Assembly: GCA_903933475.1 (NCBI GenBank)
Contig: CAIZKE010000282.1
Coordinates: forward strand, 1 to 22,889
Source of the DNA: an uncultured Alphaproteobacteria bacterium
Lineage (GTDB): Bacteria; Pseudomonadota; Alphaproteobacteria; Caulobacterales; Caulobacteraceae
Direction: 5' to 3'
Length of the DNA: 22,889 nt
Shown here: positions 1 through 7,447 of the stretch, in pieces
Layout: every line of letters starts with the position of its first letter
Numbering within the stretch: the stretch's first letter is position 1
Position numbers and translations under genes: made by a program
Notes under the pieces: model-generated
Told to the model about the DNA's origin: nothing
Seen by the model: only the letters and a program-made list of their open reading frames with translations
Databases searched by the model: none

Positions 1-1506
1 AATGCGGCCGGTGCGGTAATCGTGGCCCAGAGATATCCCCGGACGGGGCGTCCCAACGCCCGGGTCGCGCTGTTCGTCGCCAGCCTTGCCGGCGGCGCGC
101 CCGTCCGCGTGGACCTTGGGCCAGACGCCGACATCTACCTGGCCCGTGTGGACTGGTCGCGAGACGGTCGGACTCTTTACGTCCAGCGCCAGTCCCGGGA
201 CCAGAAGCGGCTGGACCTGTTGGCGGTAAACCCCGCTGATGGCCGCTCGCGGGTACTGCTTACCGAGACGAGCGCCCACTGGGTGGAGCTCTCGGACGAC
301 TTCCGTCCGCTGAAGGACGGGACCTTCCTCTGGTCCTCCGAGCGGTCGGGCTGGAAGCACCTCTACCTCCATGGGGCGGACGGTCGGCTCCTCCGCCAGG
401 TGACACGGGGTGACTGGCCCGTCGAAGCCCTGCAGGGAGTCGACGAGGCCCGGGGCGTGGCCTTCTTCACCGCCAACCGCGACACCCCCGTCGAGCGAAG
501 GCTCTACGAGGTCTCGTGGAAGCGTCCGGCGCCGCCAAGGGCGATCACACCCGCCGGCGGCTGGTGGACCGTAAAGGTCGCCGGGCGGGGGACCGCCTTC
601 ACGGGAACCTACGAGGATCCCGCCACGCCGCCCCGGACCGGGCTCTACCGCGCCGATGGGAGCCTGGTGCGCTGGGTCGAGGAAAACCCCCTCGATTCCA
701 GCCATCCCATGGCGCCCTATCGCGACGTCCTGCCTGTGCCGGAGTTCGGGACCCTGAAGGCCCAGGACGGATCGGACCTCTGGTGGTCCCTGCGCAAGCC
801 GGCGGGATTCGATCCCTCCCGGCGGTACCCGGTTGTCGTGAAGGTCTATGGCGGCCCCGGCAGCGCCCAGGTCCGCAAGGTCTGGAACGATCCCGCCGAC
901 CTCCTCTACCTGCAGTCGGGCTTCCTGCTCTTTTCCCTCGATAACCGAGGCACGCCTAACCGGTCGGGGGGGTTCAAGACCGCCATCGACCGGCGGCTCG
1001 GCCAACTGGAGGTCGATGACCAGGTCGCCGGCGCCCGCTGGCTTGCGGGCCAGTCCTTCGTCGATCCGGCGAGGATCGGGGTCACCGGCTGGTCCTATGG
1101 CGGCTACATGGCACTCATGCTGCTGACTGCGCCCGACACCCCCTTCACCGCCGGGGTCTCCGGGGCGCCGCCGACCGACTGGACCCTCTACGACACCCAT
1201 TACACAGAGCGTTACATGGGCAAGCCGTCGGAGAATCCCGCCGGCTACGCCGCCTCCGAGGTGACGGCCCGACTTGGGCGCCTGAAGCCGGATAGCCTCC
1301 TCCTGATCCACGGCATGGCGGATGACAACGTCACCTTTGATAACTCCACCCGGGTGATGGCCGACCTCCAGGCGCGGGGAACGGCCTTCGAGGCCATGGT
1401 CTATCCGGGGCTCCGGCACCGGGCCGGCTGGACCCAGGCCAACCTGATGCACAGGACACGGGCGACCCTGGACTTCTTCAAGCGCAATCTGGCGCCCGCG
1501 CGCTAG
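1..1506 (+). CDS. S9B family prolyl oligopeptidase / dipeptidyl peptidase IV-like serine peptidase (5' partial)
   Basis: The reading frame is open from the first base, and family members are usually about 700-780 residues, so the 501 visible codons are the C-terminal part and the true start lies outside the window. Visible residues 1 to about 235 look like the end of the beta-propeller domain (repeated W-S-x-D-G / D-x-x-L-Y-V strands). Residues about 250-500 are the alpha/beta-hydrolase domain. The nucleophile serine sits in GWSYGGYM (base 1093, visible residue 365). The acid lies in HGMADDNV (base 1321, residue 441) and the histidine in the LRHRAGW segment (base 1417, residue 473). The 32-residue Asp-His spacing equals that of mammalian DPP4. 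The family cleaves dipeptides after proline or alanine; location (periplasm or cytoplasm) cannot be judged without the N terminus. It converges on icd across a repeat-containing gap. The family call is firm; the exact substrate is not. Confidence 0.93.
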   Translation, partial: NAAGAVIVAQRYPRTGRPNARVALFVASLAGGAPVRVDLGPDADIYLARVDWSRDGRTLYVQRQSRDQKRLDLLAVNPADGRSRVLLTETSAHWVELSDDFRPLKDGTFLWSSERSGWKHLYLHGADGRLLRQVTRGDWPVEALQGVDEARGVAFFTANRDTPVERRLYEVSWKRPAPPRAITPAGGWWTVKVAGRGTAFTGTYEDPATPPRTGLYRADGSLVRWVEENPLDSSHPMAPYRDVLPVPEFGTLKAQDGSDLWWSLRKPAGFDPSRRYPVVVKVYGGPGSAQVRKVWNDPADLLYLQSGFLLFSLDNRGTPNRSGGFKTAIDRRLGQLEVDDQVAGARWLAGQSFVDPARIGVTGWSYGGYMALMLLTAPDTPFTAGVSGAPPTDWTLYDTHYTERYMGKPSENPAGYAASEVTARLGRLKPDSLLLIHGMADDNVTFDNSTRVMADLQARGTAFEAMVYPGLRHRAGWTQANLMHRTRATLDFFKRNLAPAR

Positions 1507-1522
1507 GCCCCGGGGCGCGGTT

Positions 1523-1626
1523 GCCCCCCACCGGGCTCCGCCCGGCGCTCCACTTGGGGGAGCAATGGGTACTCTGATGCCTCCCCCCAAGGGGGTGGTG
1601 GCGCGCGCAGCGCGACGGAGGGGGTC
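1523..1626. repeat. Pair of inverted C-run/G-run palindromic repeat units in a convergent intergenic gap
   Basis: The gap between the peptidase stop and icd holds two similar units in opposite orientation. Unit A (about 1523-1564) has a C6A run (1524-1530), a perfect hairpin ccgggc-tcc-gcccgg (1531-1545) and ends TTGGGGGAGCA. Unit B (about 1578-1626), read on the minus strand, has a C-rich start, a GC-alternating hairpin and ends in TTGGGGGGAGGCA. The ends of the two units (1553-1564 and 1578-1591) are inverted repeats of each other around a 13-base loop. No open frame fits. From memory, similar elements are scattered in Caulobacterales intergenic regions; only one locus is visible here, so repetition elsewhere is inference. 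Confidence 0.6.
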
Positions 1627-1627
1627 T

Positions 1628-1658
1628 GCTGAGGCTCCCGCTGGCGGGCCGCCTCAGC
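1628..1658 (-). terminator. Hairpin overlapping the icd stop codon, possible icd terminator
   Basis: Arms gctgaggc (1628-1635) and gcctcagc (1651-1658) are perfectly complementary, with an inner cccgc/gcggg stem (1637-1641 with 1644-1648). The hairpin starts at the icd stop on the minus strand. There is no T tract after it, so it may be a 3' stabilising structure rather than an intrinsic terminator. Confidence 0.4.
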
Positions 1659-2871
1659 CCGCCGCCAGGGCCTTGTCCAGGTTGGCGGCGACCTTGTCGA
1701 TGAAGCCCTCTGTGGTCAGCCACCCCTGGGAGTCGCCGACCAGAAGGGCCAGGTCCTTGGTCATGGAGCCGGCTTCGACCGTCTCGACGCAGACCCGCTC
1801 GAGCGTGCGGGCGAAATTGGCCAAGGCCTCGTTTCCGTCCAGCTTGGCGCGGTGCTCCAGGCCCTGGGTCCAGGCGAAGATCGAGGCGATCGAGTTGGTC
1901 GAGGTCGACTCGCCCTTCTGGTGCTGGCGGAAATGGCGGGTCACGGTGCCGTGGGCGGCCTCAGCCTCCATGGTCTTGCCGTCCGGGGTCAGGAGGACCG
2001 AGGTCATCAGACCCAGCGAGCCGAAGCCCTGGGCAACCTGGTCGGACTGGACGTCGCCATCGTAGTTCTTGCAGGCCCAGATGAAGCCGCCGTTCCACTT
2101 CAGGGCCGAGGCGACCATGTCGTCGATCAGGCGGTGCTCGTAGGTCAGGCCCGCCTCCTTGTACTGGGTGGCGAACTCGGCCTCGTAGATCTCGGAGAAG
2201 ATGTCCTTGAAGCGCCCGTCATAGGCCTTGAGGATGGTGTTCTTGGTCGAGAGATAGACGGGATAGTTGCGCTGCAGGCCGTAGGCGAGGGAGGCGCGGG
2301 CGAACTCCCGGATCGACTCGTCGATGTTGTACATGGCCATGGCGACGCCGGAGCTGGGGTAATCGAAGACCTCGTGCTCGATCTCCTGGCCGTCCTCGCC
2401 GGTCCACTTGATGGTCAGCTTGCCCTTGCCGGGGACCCGGAAGTCCGTGGCGCGATACTGGTCGCCGAAGGCGTGGCGGCCGATGATGATGGGCTGGGTC
2501 CAGCCGGGGATCAGCCGCGGGACATTGCGGCAGATGATGGGCTCCCGGAAGACCACGCCGCCGAGGATGTTGCGGATCGTGCCATTCGGCGACTTCCACA
2601 TCTTCTTCAGGTTGAATTCCTTCACCCGGGCTTCGTCCGGGGTGATGGTCGCGCACTTCACGCCGACGCCATGACGCTTGATCGCCTCGGCGGATTCGAT
2701 CGTGACCTTGTCGTCGGTGGCGTCGCGATGCTCCATCCCCAGGTCGTAGTAGTCGAGGTCGATGTCCAGGTGGGGGAAGATCAGCTTGTCTTTGATCCAC
2801 TGCCAGATGATGCGGGTCATTTCGTCCCCGTCCAGGTCCACGACAGGGTTGGCGACTTTGATCTTGGCCAT
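1654..2871 (-). CDS. icd: NADP-dependent isocitrate dehydrogenase (eukaryote-like dimeric type)
   Basis: This TCA-cycle enzyme oxidatively decarboxylates isocitrate to 2-oxoglutarate, making NADPH in the cytoplasm. The protein is 405 residues, the usual length of the type II family that includes human IDH1, rather than the E. coli type. Visible family blocks are the substrate loop KSPNGTIRN (residues 93-101), the arginine of IIIGRHAFGDQYR (Arg132, the position equivalent to human IDH1 R132), and downstream a lysine/tyrosine-rich active region and the TVTRH cofactor segment. The open frame extends 71 codons further upstream, but family alignment begins at MAKIKVANPVVDLDGDEMTR. A GAGGAG sits about 11-13 bases before that ATG and a promoter is visible upstream, so I start at 2871. 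It is transcribed alone and divergently from the trmJ-like gene. Confidence 0.97.
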   Translation of the reverse strand: MAKIKVANPVVDLDGDEMTRIIWQWIKDKLIFPHLDIDLDYYDLGMEHRDATDDKVTIESAEAIKRHGVGVKCATITPDEARVKEFNLKKMWKSPNGTIRNILGGVVFREPIICRNVPRLIPGWTQPIIIGRHAFGDQYRATDFRVPGKGKLTIKWTGEDGQEIEHEVFDYPSSGVAMAMYNIDESIREFARASLAYGLQRNYPVYLSTKNTILKAYDGRFKDIFSEIYEAEFATQYKEAGLTYEHRLIDDMVASALKWNGGFIWACKNYDGDVQSDQVAQGFGSLGLMTSVLLTPDGKTMEAEAAHGTVTRHFRQHQKGESTSTNSIASIFAWTQGLEHRAKLDGNEALANFARTLERVCVETVEAGSMTKDLALLVGDSQGWLTTEGFIDKVAANLDKALAAG

Positions 2872-2914
2872 GACGGGCGCGCACTCCTCGGCGAAACGAT
2901 ACGGTTGTGGAGGG

Positions 2915-2942
2915 TCTATACCCGCCCATGCGCCCGGCGCAA
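2915..2942 (-). promoter_or_regulatory. Predicted icd promoter
   Basis: On the minus strand a -35 TTGCGC (2942-2937) is followed by a 16-base spacer and -10 TATAGA (2920-2915). This predicts a leader of about 35-40 bases before the icd ATG. Sequence-based prediction only. Confidence 0.5.
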
Positions 2943-3001
2943 AGGCTGCGGGACCGGGTTCAGCTTGCGCGGCAGGGCGTGAGGCCTGAAAAGGACCGGG
3001 C

Positions 3002-3784
3002 ATGACCCTGCTTGCTCCCGCCATCATTCTCGACCGGCCGCAGATGGCCGAGAACATAGGCGCTGTCGCGCGGGCCATGGCCAACTTCGGCCTGACCGAC
3101 CTGCGCCTGGTAGCGCCGCGCGATGGCTGGCCCCAGGAGCGCGCCTGGGCGTCGGCCTCAGGTGCCGACTGGCCGCTGAACGCCGCCCGGGTCTACGGGA
3201 CCGTGGCCGAGGCCATCGCCGACCTGACCCTGGTCCTGGCCACGACCGCCCGCCCGCGCGAACTCCAACTCCCCGTCCTGACCCCCCGGGAGGCCGTCGA
3301 ACAGGCCCATGCGGAGGCGGTACAGGGGCTGCACACGGGACTGTTGTTCGGCCCCGAGCGGGCCGGCCTGGAGACCGCCGACATCGCCCTCTGCCAGGCC
3401 GTTGTGACCCTGCCGGTGGACCCGAGGTTCCGGTCGCTCAACCTGGCCCAGGCGGTGATCATCCTGGCCTATGAATGGCGCATGGGCCTTGATGCCGGCG
3501 CTCCGGCCATCTTCCGCCTCGGCCCGGAGCCTGCAGACGCCGCCACCCTGATGGGCCTTTACGGACACCTCGAGGCCGAGCTGGAAACCGCCGGCTTCTT
3601 CCATCCGCCCGAGAAGAAGCCCTCCATGGTCCAGAACCTCCGCTCCGCCCTGGGCCGGGGCCGGTTCAGCGAGCAGGAGGTCCGTACCCTCCGGGGCGTG
3701 ATCACGGCCCTGTCCCGGGGTCGGGGGCGCGTGCTCGAGAAGATCGCCCGCAGCAAGGCCGAAGCCGAGCGCAAGACCAACTGA
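3002..3784 (+). CDS. trmJ: SpoU-family tRNA/rRNA 2'-O-methyltransferase, TrmJ-like
   Basis: The predicted SPOUT-fold enzyme transfers a methyl group from S-adenosylmethionine to a ribose 2'-hydroxyl. Resemblance to TrmJ suggests tRNA position 32 as target. All three SpoU motifs are present in the 260-residue protein: motif 1 with N18IGAVARAMANFG, motif 2 LLFGPERAGL (114-123) and motif 3 SLNLAQAV (145-152). These form the trefoil knot and SAM site. The C-terminal part (about 190-260), with FFHPPEKK and a basic helical tail, resembles the TrmJ C-terminal extension. The ATG at 3002 has AAAAGGA about 7 bases upstream and the protein begins directly with the family N terminus. The next gene starts 12 bases after its stop, so the two are probably co-transcribed. 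The family is sure; the exact target nucleoside is inferred. Confidence 0.9.
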   Translation: MTLLAPAIILDRPQMAENIGAVARAMANFGLTDLRLVAPRDGWPQERAWASASGADWPLNAARVYGTVAEAIADLTLVLATTARPRELQLPVLTPREAVEQAHAEAVQGLHTGLLFGPERAGLETADIALCQAVVTLPVDPRFRSLNLAQAVIILAYEWRMGLDAGAPAIFRLGPEPADAATLMGLYGHLEAELETAGFFHPPEKKPSMVQNLRSALGRGRFSEQEVRTLRGVITALSRGRGRVLEKIARSKAEAERKTN

Positions 3785-3796
3785 GAGACGCCGCCC

Positions 3797-5047
3797 ATGA
3801 CTGACCTTGACGCCCTCCGTGAAGCCGCCCGGGCGGCCTATGTCTTCACCCTGCCGCTCATCGAGATCGCCACCACCCGTAGCCGGGGACTGGCGGTTGG
3901 CTCGCCGATGAACACCTTCGGACACATGCGCAGGCTGGCGGACCACACGGCCCGGGCAGTGACGACGCCGAACAATGACACCTACTACTCCACGGCGCAG
4001 GTGGACCTGTCCGAAGGCCCTGTGACCCTGACCCTGCCGCCCTCGGGGGACCGGTATCTCTCGGTCCAGTTCATGGACGCCTACAGTAATACCTTCGCTA
4101 TCCTGGGCACGCGGACCACGGGCGGGGAGGGCGGGACCTACACCCTGGTCGGGCCCGGCGACGCCGCCTCCCCGGGACCGCGCGTCCTGCGCTCGCCGAC
4201 CCGCCACGTCTGGGTCCTGGCCCGTATCCTGGTGGAGGGGCCGCATGACGCCGCCGCTGCAAAGACAGTGCAGACCGGCCTGTCCATGCAGGGGCCGGCG
4301 GTCGCCGACCCCGGCACCTTTGCCTCGCGCGGCGCGGACTGGAAGGCCTACCTGGCCTCTGCCGCCGAGCTCATCCGGCTGAACCCCCCGCCGGTGATGG
4401 ACGGCCTGATGCTGAGGCGGATGGCCCCCCTGGGCCTCGAAGCCTTCGATCCCGACGGGTTCACGATGGCGCAGGCCGAGGCCATCGCCGAGGGCCTGGA
4501 TCAGGGCCGCAAGTTCAGCCGGGGGGCGGGCGGACTGACCGGCCCGAACTTCATCGACGGGTGGTCCTATCCGGATGCGCGGCTGGGGGACTTCGGACAG
4601 AACTACGCCCTGCGCGCCGCCGTGGCCGTGGGGGGACTCGCCGCCCTGCCGCCAGCCGAGGCCATGTACATGCGCGCCCAGGGAGACCTGCCGCGGGCCC
4701 TGTTCGATGGCGCCCGCAGCTGGTGCCTGCACTTTGCTGCGGACCGCCAGATCCCCGTCGACAGCTTCTGGTCCCTGAGCCTCTACGAGGCGACCGAGGA
4801 CGGGCAGTTCTTCTTCACAAGGAACGACCTCAACCGCTTCGCCATCGGCGACCGGACGCCGGGCCTGGCCCGCAATCCCGACGGCTCCCTGGACATCTGG
4901 ATCGGGGCCGCCTCACCAGGGCCGGAGCGGGAGTCGAACTGGCTGCCGGCGCCGGAGGGGCCCTTCGCCCTCTTCATGCGGGCCTACCTGCCGCGGCCCG
5001 AGTTGCTGGATGGCCGCTGGCGCCTGCCACCTGTCGAGCCCGCCTGA
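3797..5047 (+). CDS. DUF1254/DUF1214 domain protein
   Basis: This 416-residue protein has the two-domain pattern of the DUF1254-DUF1214 family. The N-terminal part (about 30-150) includes SPMNTFGHMRRLADHTARAV and TPNNDTYYSTAQVDLS, the conserved block of DUF1254. The C-terminal part (about 295-400) includes FWSLSLYEATEDGQFFFTRNDLNRFAIGDR and WIGAASPGPERESNWLPAP, typical of DUF1214. The biochemical role of the family is not established as far as I know. Many relatives carry a secretion signal; here the start (MTDLDALREAARAAYVFTLP) lacks a basic plus hydrophobic leader, so a cytoplasmic product is more likely. The ATG at 3797 follows the methyltransferase stop by 12 bases, with GAGAGACG upstream as ribosome site. 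The domain assignment is strong and no specific function is claimed. Confidence 0.85.
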   Translation: MTDLDALREAARAAYVFTLPLIEIATTRSRGLAVGSPMNTFGHMRRLADHTARAVTTPNNDTYYSTAQVDLSEGPVTLTLPPSGDRYLSVQFMDAYSNTFAILGTRTTGGEGGTYTLVGPGDAASPGPRVLRSPTRHVWVLARILVEGPHDAAAAKTVQTGLSMQGPAVADPGTFASRGADWKAYLASAAELIRLNPPPVMDGLMLRRMAPLGLEAFDPDGFTMAQAEAIAEGLDQGRKFSRGAGGLTGPNFIDGWSYPDARLGDFGQNYALRAAVAVGGLAALPPAEAMYMRAQGDLPRALFDGARSWCLHFAADRQIPVDSFWSLSLYEATEDGQFFFTRNDLNRFAIGDRTPGLARNPDGSLDIWIGAASPGPERESNWLPAPEGPFALFMRAYLPRPELLDGRWRLPPVEPA

Positions 5048-5058
5048 CCGCGCCGGCA

Positions 5059-5212
5059 TTGCATTTCATGCTCCGCTGGGGTAAGCACCGCGCCTTCCGC
5101 GCGTGAGACCTTTGTGTCCTTCGCCGGCATGACGGGCAGATGCAGAGCCGCCGTTGCAATCGCGGTCCCCAAGGGGCACCGCCGGCCTGCGTCACATGAA
5201 GAGAGACGACAC
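5059..5212 (+). promoter_or_regulatory. rpsD upstream region with weak promoter candidate and leader hairpin
   Basis: A -35-like TTGCATT (5059-5065) is followed, 14 bases on, by a poor -10 GGTAAGCA (5080-5087). Further down, a hairpin centred on ccccaagggg (about 5162-5181) precedes the SD-like GAGAGA. No tRNA or other coding sequence is apparent in this gap. S4 autoregulates its mRNA in other bacteria, but I do not recognise a known S4 leader here. Confidence 0.3.
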
Positions 5213-5830
5213 ATGTCGAAGCGCCACTCGGCGAAATACAAACTTGACCGGCGGATGGGCGAGAACATCTGGGGTCGCCCGAAATCCCCGGTCAACCAGC
5301 GCTCCTATGGCCCCGGCCAGCATGGCCAGCGCCGCAAGCAGAAGACCTCCGACTTCGGCCTGCAGCTGCGGGCCAAGCAGAAGCTGAAGGGCTATTACGG
5401 CAACCTGACCGAGAAGCAGTTCTCTCGGACCTACCAGGAAGCCGCCCGCCGCAAGGGTAACACGGGAGAGACCCTGATCGGCCTGCTCGAGGCCCGTCTG
5501 GACGCGGTGGTCTACCGCGCCAAGTTCGTGCCCACCGTCTTCGCCGCACGCCAGTTCGTGAACCACGGCCATGTGACGGTGAACGGCAAGCGGGTGAACA
5601 TCGCCTCCTACCGGGTGAAGATCGACGACGTGGTCCAGGTGCGCGAGCGCTCGCGCAACATGGCCCTGGTCCTCGAAGCCCTGCAGTCGGGCGAGCGCGA
5701 CACCCCCGACTATATCGAGGTCGACGCCAAGGCCATGTCGGCCCGATTCATCCGGACCCCGGAGCTTTCCGAGGTGCCCTATCCGGTGAAGATGGAACCC
5801 AACCTCGTGGTCGAATTCTACGCGTCCTGA
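5213..5830 (+). CDS. rpsD: 30S ribosomal protein S4
   Basis: This is a primary 16S rRNA-binding protein of the small subunit that nucleates assembly of the 30S body. The 205-residue product matches the normal S4 length. The N-terminal domain contains YGPGQHGQRRKQKTSDFG (about 32-49) and a basic KQKLKGYYGNLTEKQF region. The S4 RNA-binding domain spans about residues 90-155 and includes LEARLDAVVYRAKF and RQFVNHGHVTVNGKRVNI. The zinc-binding cysteines of some S4 versions are absent. The frame stays open upstream to 5114, but MSKRHSAKYKLDRRMGENIWG is the family N terminus and GAGAGACG precedes that ATG. The gene stands alone, unlike enterobacterial rpsD in the alpha operon, and ends in a strong terminator. 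Confidence 0.98.
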   Translation: MSKRHSAKYKLDRRMGENIWGRPKSPVNQRSYGPGQHGQRRKQKTSDFGLQLRAKQKLKGYYGNLTEKQFSRTYQEAARRKGNTGETLIGLLEARLDAVVYRAKFVPTVFAARQFVNHGHVTVNGKRVNIASYRVKIDDVVQVRERSRNMALVLEALQSGERDTPDYIEVDAKAMSARFIRTPELSEVPYPVKMEPNLVVEFYAS

Positions 5831-5857
5831 TCCGGACGCCGACCCAAGACGAACATG

Positions 5858-5886
5858 GGCCCCGGAGCGATCCGGGGCCTTTTTCG
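5858..5886 (+). terminator. Intrinsic terminator of rpsD
   Basis: A perfect 9-bp stem ggccccgga/tccggggcc (5858-5866 with 5871-5879) closes a GCGA tetraloop and is followed by five T residues (5880-5884). It lies 27 bases after the rpsD stop. Confidence 0.92.
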
Positions 5887-5933
5887 TTAGGACCCGGCTT
5901 GCGGTTGGTCGCTGATTGGAGCGGAATGGGGAC

Positions 5934-6305
5934 GTGCTGTACCGACGCTTCCTCCTTGCCGGAACCCTGGCCCTCGCCGGCTGCGCGAGCCTTCCTCGGC
6001 GGGAGCACTTTCCGGCCACGGGCCCCTATCCGGAGCTGGAGCCCGTGCGCCTTGTCCGCTCCGGGCCCGAGGGCCTGGTGATCGAAATCGCCAGCCGGGG
6101 CTGCGAGGGGCGGCCTGACATCGTCTTCCATGTTGAGCGCGGGAGCGGGGCCGCCGCCGTCGCCTTCGCCCGCCGCCGACTTCAGACCTGCCGCGGTAAC
6201 CCACCGGGCTGGGTAGAGGTCGCCTTCAGCCGGGCCGAACTGGGGCTGGCGCCCGGCGAGCCGGTCTTCGTCCTCAACCCGCTGTCGGCGGGACCGGATC
6301 GATGA
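5934..6305 (+). CDS. Small predicted lipoprotein of unknown function
   Basis: A short protein starting VLYRRFLLAGTLALAGCASL has the tripartite lipoprotein signal: basic start, hydrophobic stretch, and lipobox LAGC with cysteine at residue 17 of this model. It is predicted to be lipidated and anchored to the inner or outer membrane. The mature part (about 105 residues) is arginine- and glycine-rich with two further cysteines (RGCEGRP and LQTCRG) that might form a disulfide. I do not recognise a domain. No ATG is in frame; I chose GTG at 5934 because it gives a compact signal peptide, while TTG at 5916 would add six residues. Its 3' end overlaps the convergent thioesterase gene by 32 bases. The coding call rests mainly on the signal and lipobox. 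Confidence 0.65.
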   Translation: MLYRRFLLAGTLALAGCASLPRREHFPATGPYPELEPVRLVRSGPEGLVIEIASRGCEGRPDIVFHVERGSGAAAVAFARRRLQTCRGNPPGWVEVAFSRAELGLAPGEPVFVLNPLSAGPDR

Positions 6306-6717
6306 AGCGGGCGACCATCTCGATCGGGACACGCCGGGGGCGACCACCCTCGCGCTCGATGAGGCACCATGTGGTCCGCACCTGGGCGCACATGGCACCG
6401 TTCGGTCCGTCGATCCGGACATAGCGGTCGAAGCGGGGACCGTCTGCCTCCCGGGCCACCCAGGTCCGGCCTGTCGCCGTCTCTCCCGGCATCAGGGCGC
6501 GTCTGTAGTCGACCTCATGCCGCAGGCAGATCCAGGCCCAGCGCGCCTGAACGTCCTCAGGCTGGCGGGACTCCCAATGGGCGATGGCCAGGTCCTGGGC
6601 CCAGGACAGGTAGACGACATTGTTGACGTGCCCGTTGGCGTCGATGTCCACCGGTCCCGGCACAAAGGGCCGGGAGAAGACCTGCTGGTCCTCCGGTGGC
6701 TCGAACAGGTGGCTCAT
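6274..6717 (-). CDS. Hotdog-fold acyl-CoA thioesterase (4HBT / YbgC-FadM type)
   Basis: The predicted enzyme hydrolyses acyl-CoA thioesters in the cytoplasm; its acyl substrate cannot be read from sequence. The 147-residue length is typical of single-hotdog thioesterases. The motif D26ANGHVNNVVYL matches the 4-hydroxybenzoyl-CoA thioesterase-type active-site helix with the catalytic Asp26, followed by HEVDYRRALMPGE (substrate-site beta strand) and RFDRYVRI. The ATG at 6717 lies 10 bases after the glutaredoxin stop with no clear Shine-Dalgarno, so translation is probably coupled to the upstream gene. It is the last gene of the grx-thioesterase unit. The longer open frame upstream runs inside the glutaredoxin gene and was not used. 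Confidence 0.88.
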   Translation of the reverse strand: MSHLFEPPEDQQVFSRPFVPGPVDIDANGHVNNVVYLSWAQDLAIAHWESRQPEDVQARWAWICLRHEVDYRRALMPGETATGRTWVAREADGPRFDRYVRIDGPNGAMCAQVRTTWCLIEREGGRPRRVPIEMVARFIDPVPPTAG

Positions 6718-6727
6718 GGGGCGCCCG

Positions 6728-7060
<333 letters not shown>

Positions 7061-7087
7061 GAGGAAATCTCCCGAAGGCTGTTCTTC

Positions 7088-7115
7088 AGCTAGGCGCCCG
7101 CCAGCGCCGGGTCAA
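7088..7115 (-). promoter_or_regulatory. Predicted promoter of the grxD-thioesterase unit
   Basis: On the minus strand, -35 TTGACC (7115-7110) is separated by 16 bases from -10 CTAGCT (7093-7088), giving a leader of about 20 bases before grxD. It sits just after the bolA stop, so grxD may be expressed independently as well as by read-through. Confidence 0.5.
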
Positions 7116-7124
7116 GGCGCAGGT

Positions 7125-7367
7125 TCAGCCGGCCTGGTCCGGCGCCAGGGTTTCAAGGGCCAGGGCGTGGAGCTCGCCCCCGACCTTGCCCTTGAGCGCG
7201 GCATAGACCAGCTGGTGCCGCCGCACCCGCGGCACACCACTGAAGGCGCTGCTCACGATCCGGGCGCGATAGTGGTCGCCATCCCCCGCCAGGTCCTCGA
7301 TGCGGATGTCGGCGTCCGGAAACGCCTCCCGCAGTTCAGCCTCAAGGGCGGTCTGGGTCATGGGCAT
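7125..7367 (-). CDS. bolA: BolA family protein (BolA/IbaG-like)
   Basis: An 80-residue protein with the BolA class II KH-like fold. Visible hallmarks are DHYRARIVSSAFSGVPRVRRHQLVYAAL (about 31-58) with conserved His51, and a C-terminal GELHALALETLAP strand. BolA proteins co-ligate a [2Fe-2S] cluster with monothiol glutaredoxins, and such a glutaredoxin is the next gene downstream. The role is therefore likely iron-sulfur trafficking or iron sensing rather than cell-shape control. The ATG at 7367 is preferred because GGAG lies 9-10 bases before it; an in-frame ATG two codons later is too far from that site. Short members of the family (about 80 residues) are closest to the BolA2/YrbA-like group. 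Confidence 0.93.
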   Translation of the reverse strand: MPMTQTALEAELREAFPDADIRIEDLAGDGDHYRARIVSSAFSGVPRVRRHQLVYAALKGKVGGELHALALETLAPDQAG

Positions 7368-7447
7368 TTGGCGAGCTCCGGACGCGAGTCAGGCCCGCAT
7401 GATGGCACACTTCCCCCAGGTCCGGGATTCCCGGGAGCCTTCCGCCG

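Noticed and set aside
3158..4732. Long minus-strand open frame (over 500 codons) antisense to the trmJ-like and DUF1254 genes
   Set aside because: High-GC antisense shadow: glycine/arginine/histidine-rich low-complexity product, no family motif, while both plus-strand genes have clear domains.
5048..5212. Possible RNA gene or tRNA in the rpsD upstream gap
   Set aside because: No cloverleaf, no TTC-loop motif and no recognised RNA family; only weak promoter and small hairpins.
7422..7438. ccggg-att-cccgg inverted repeat after the serine hydrolase stop as a terminator
   Set aside because: Stem of about five pairs with a three-base loop and no T tract.
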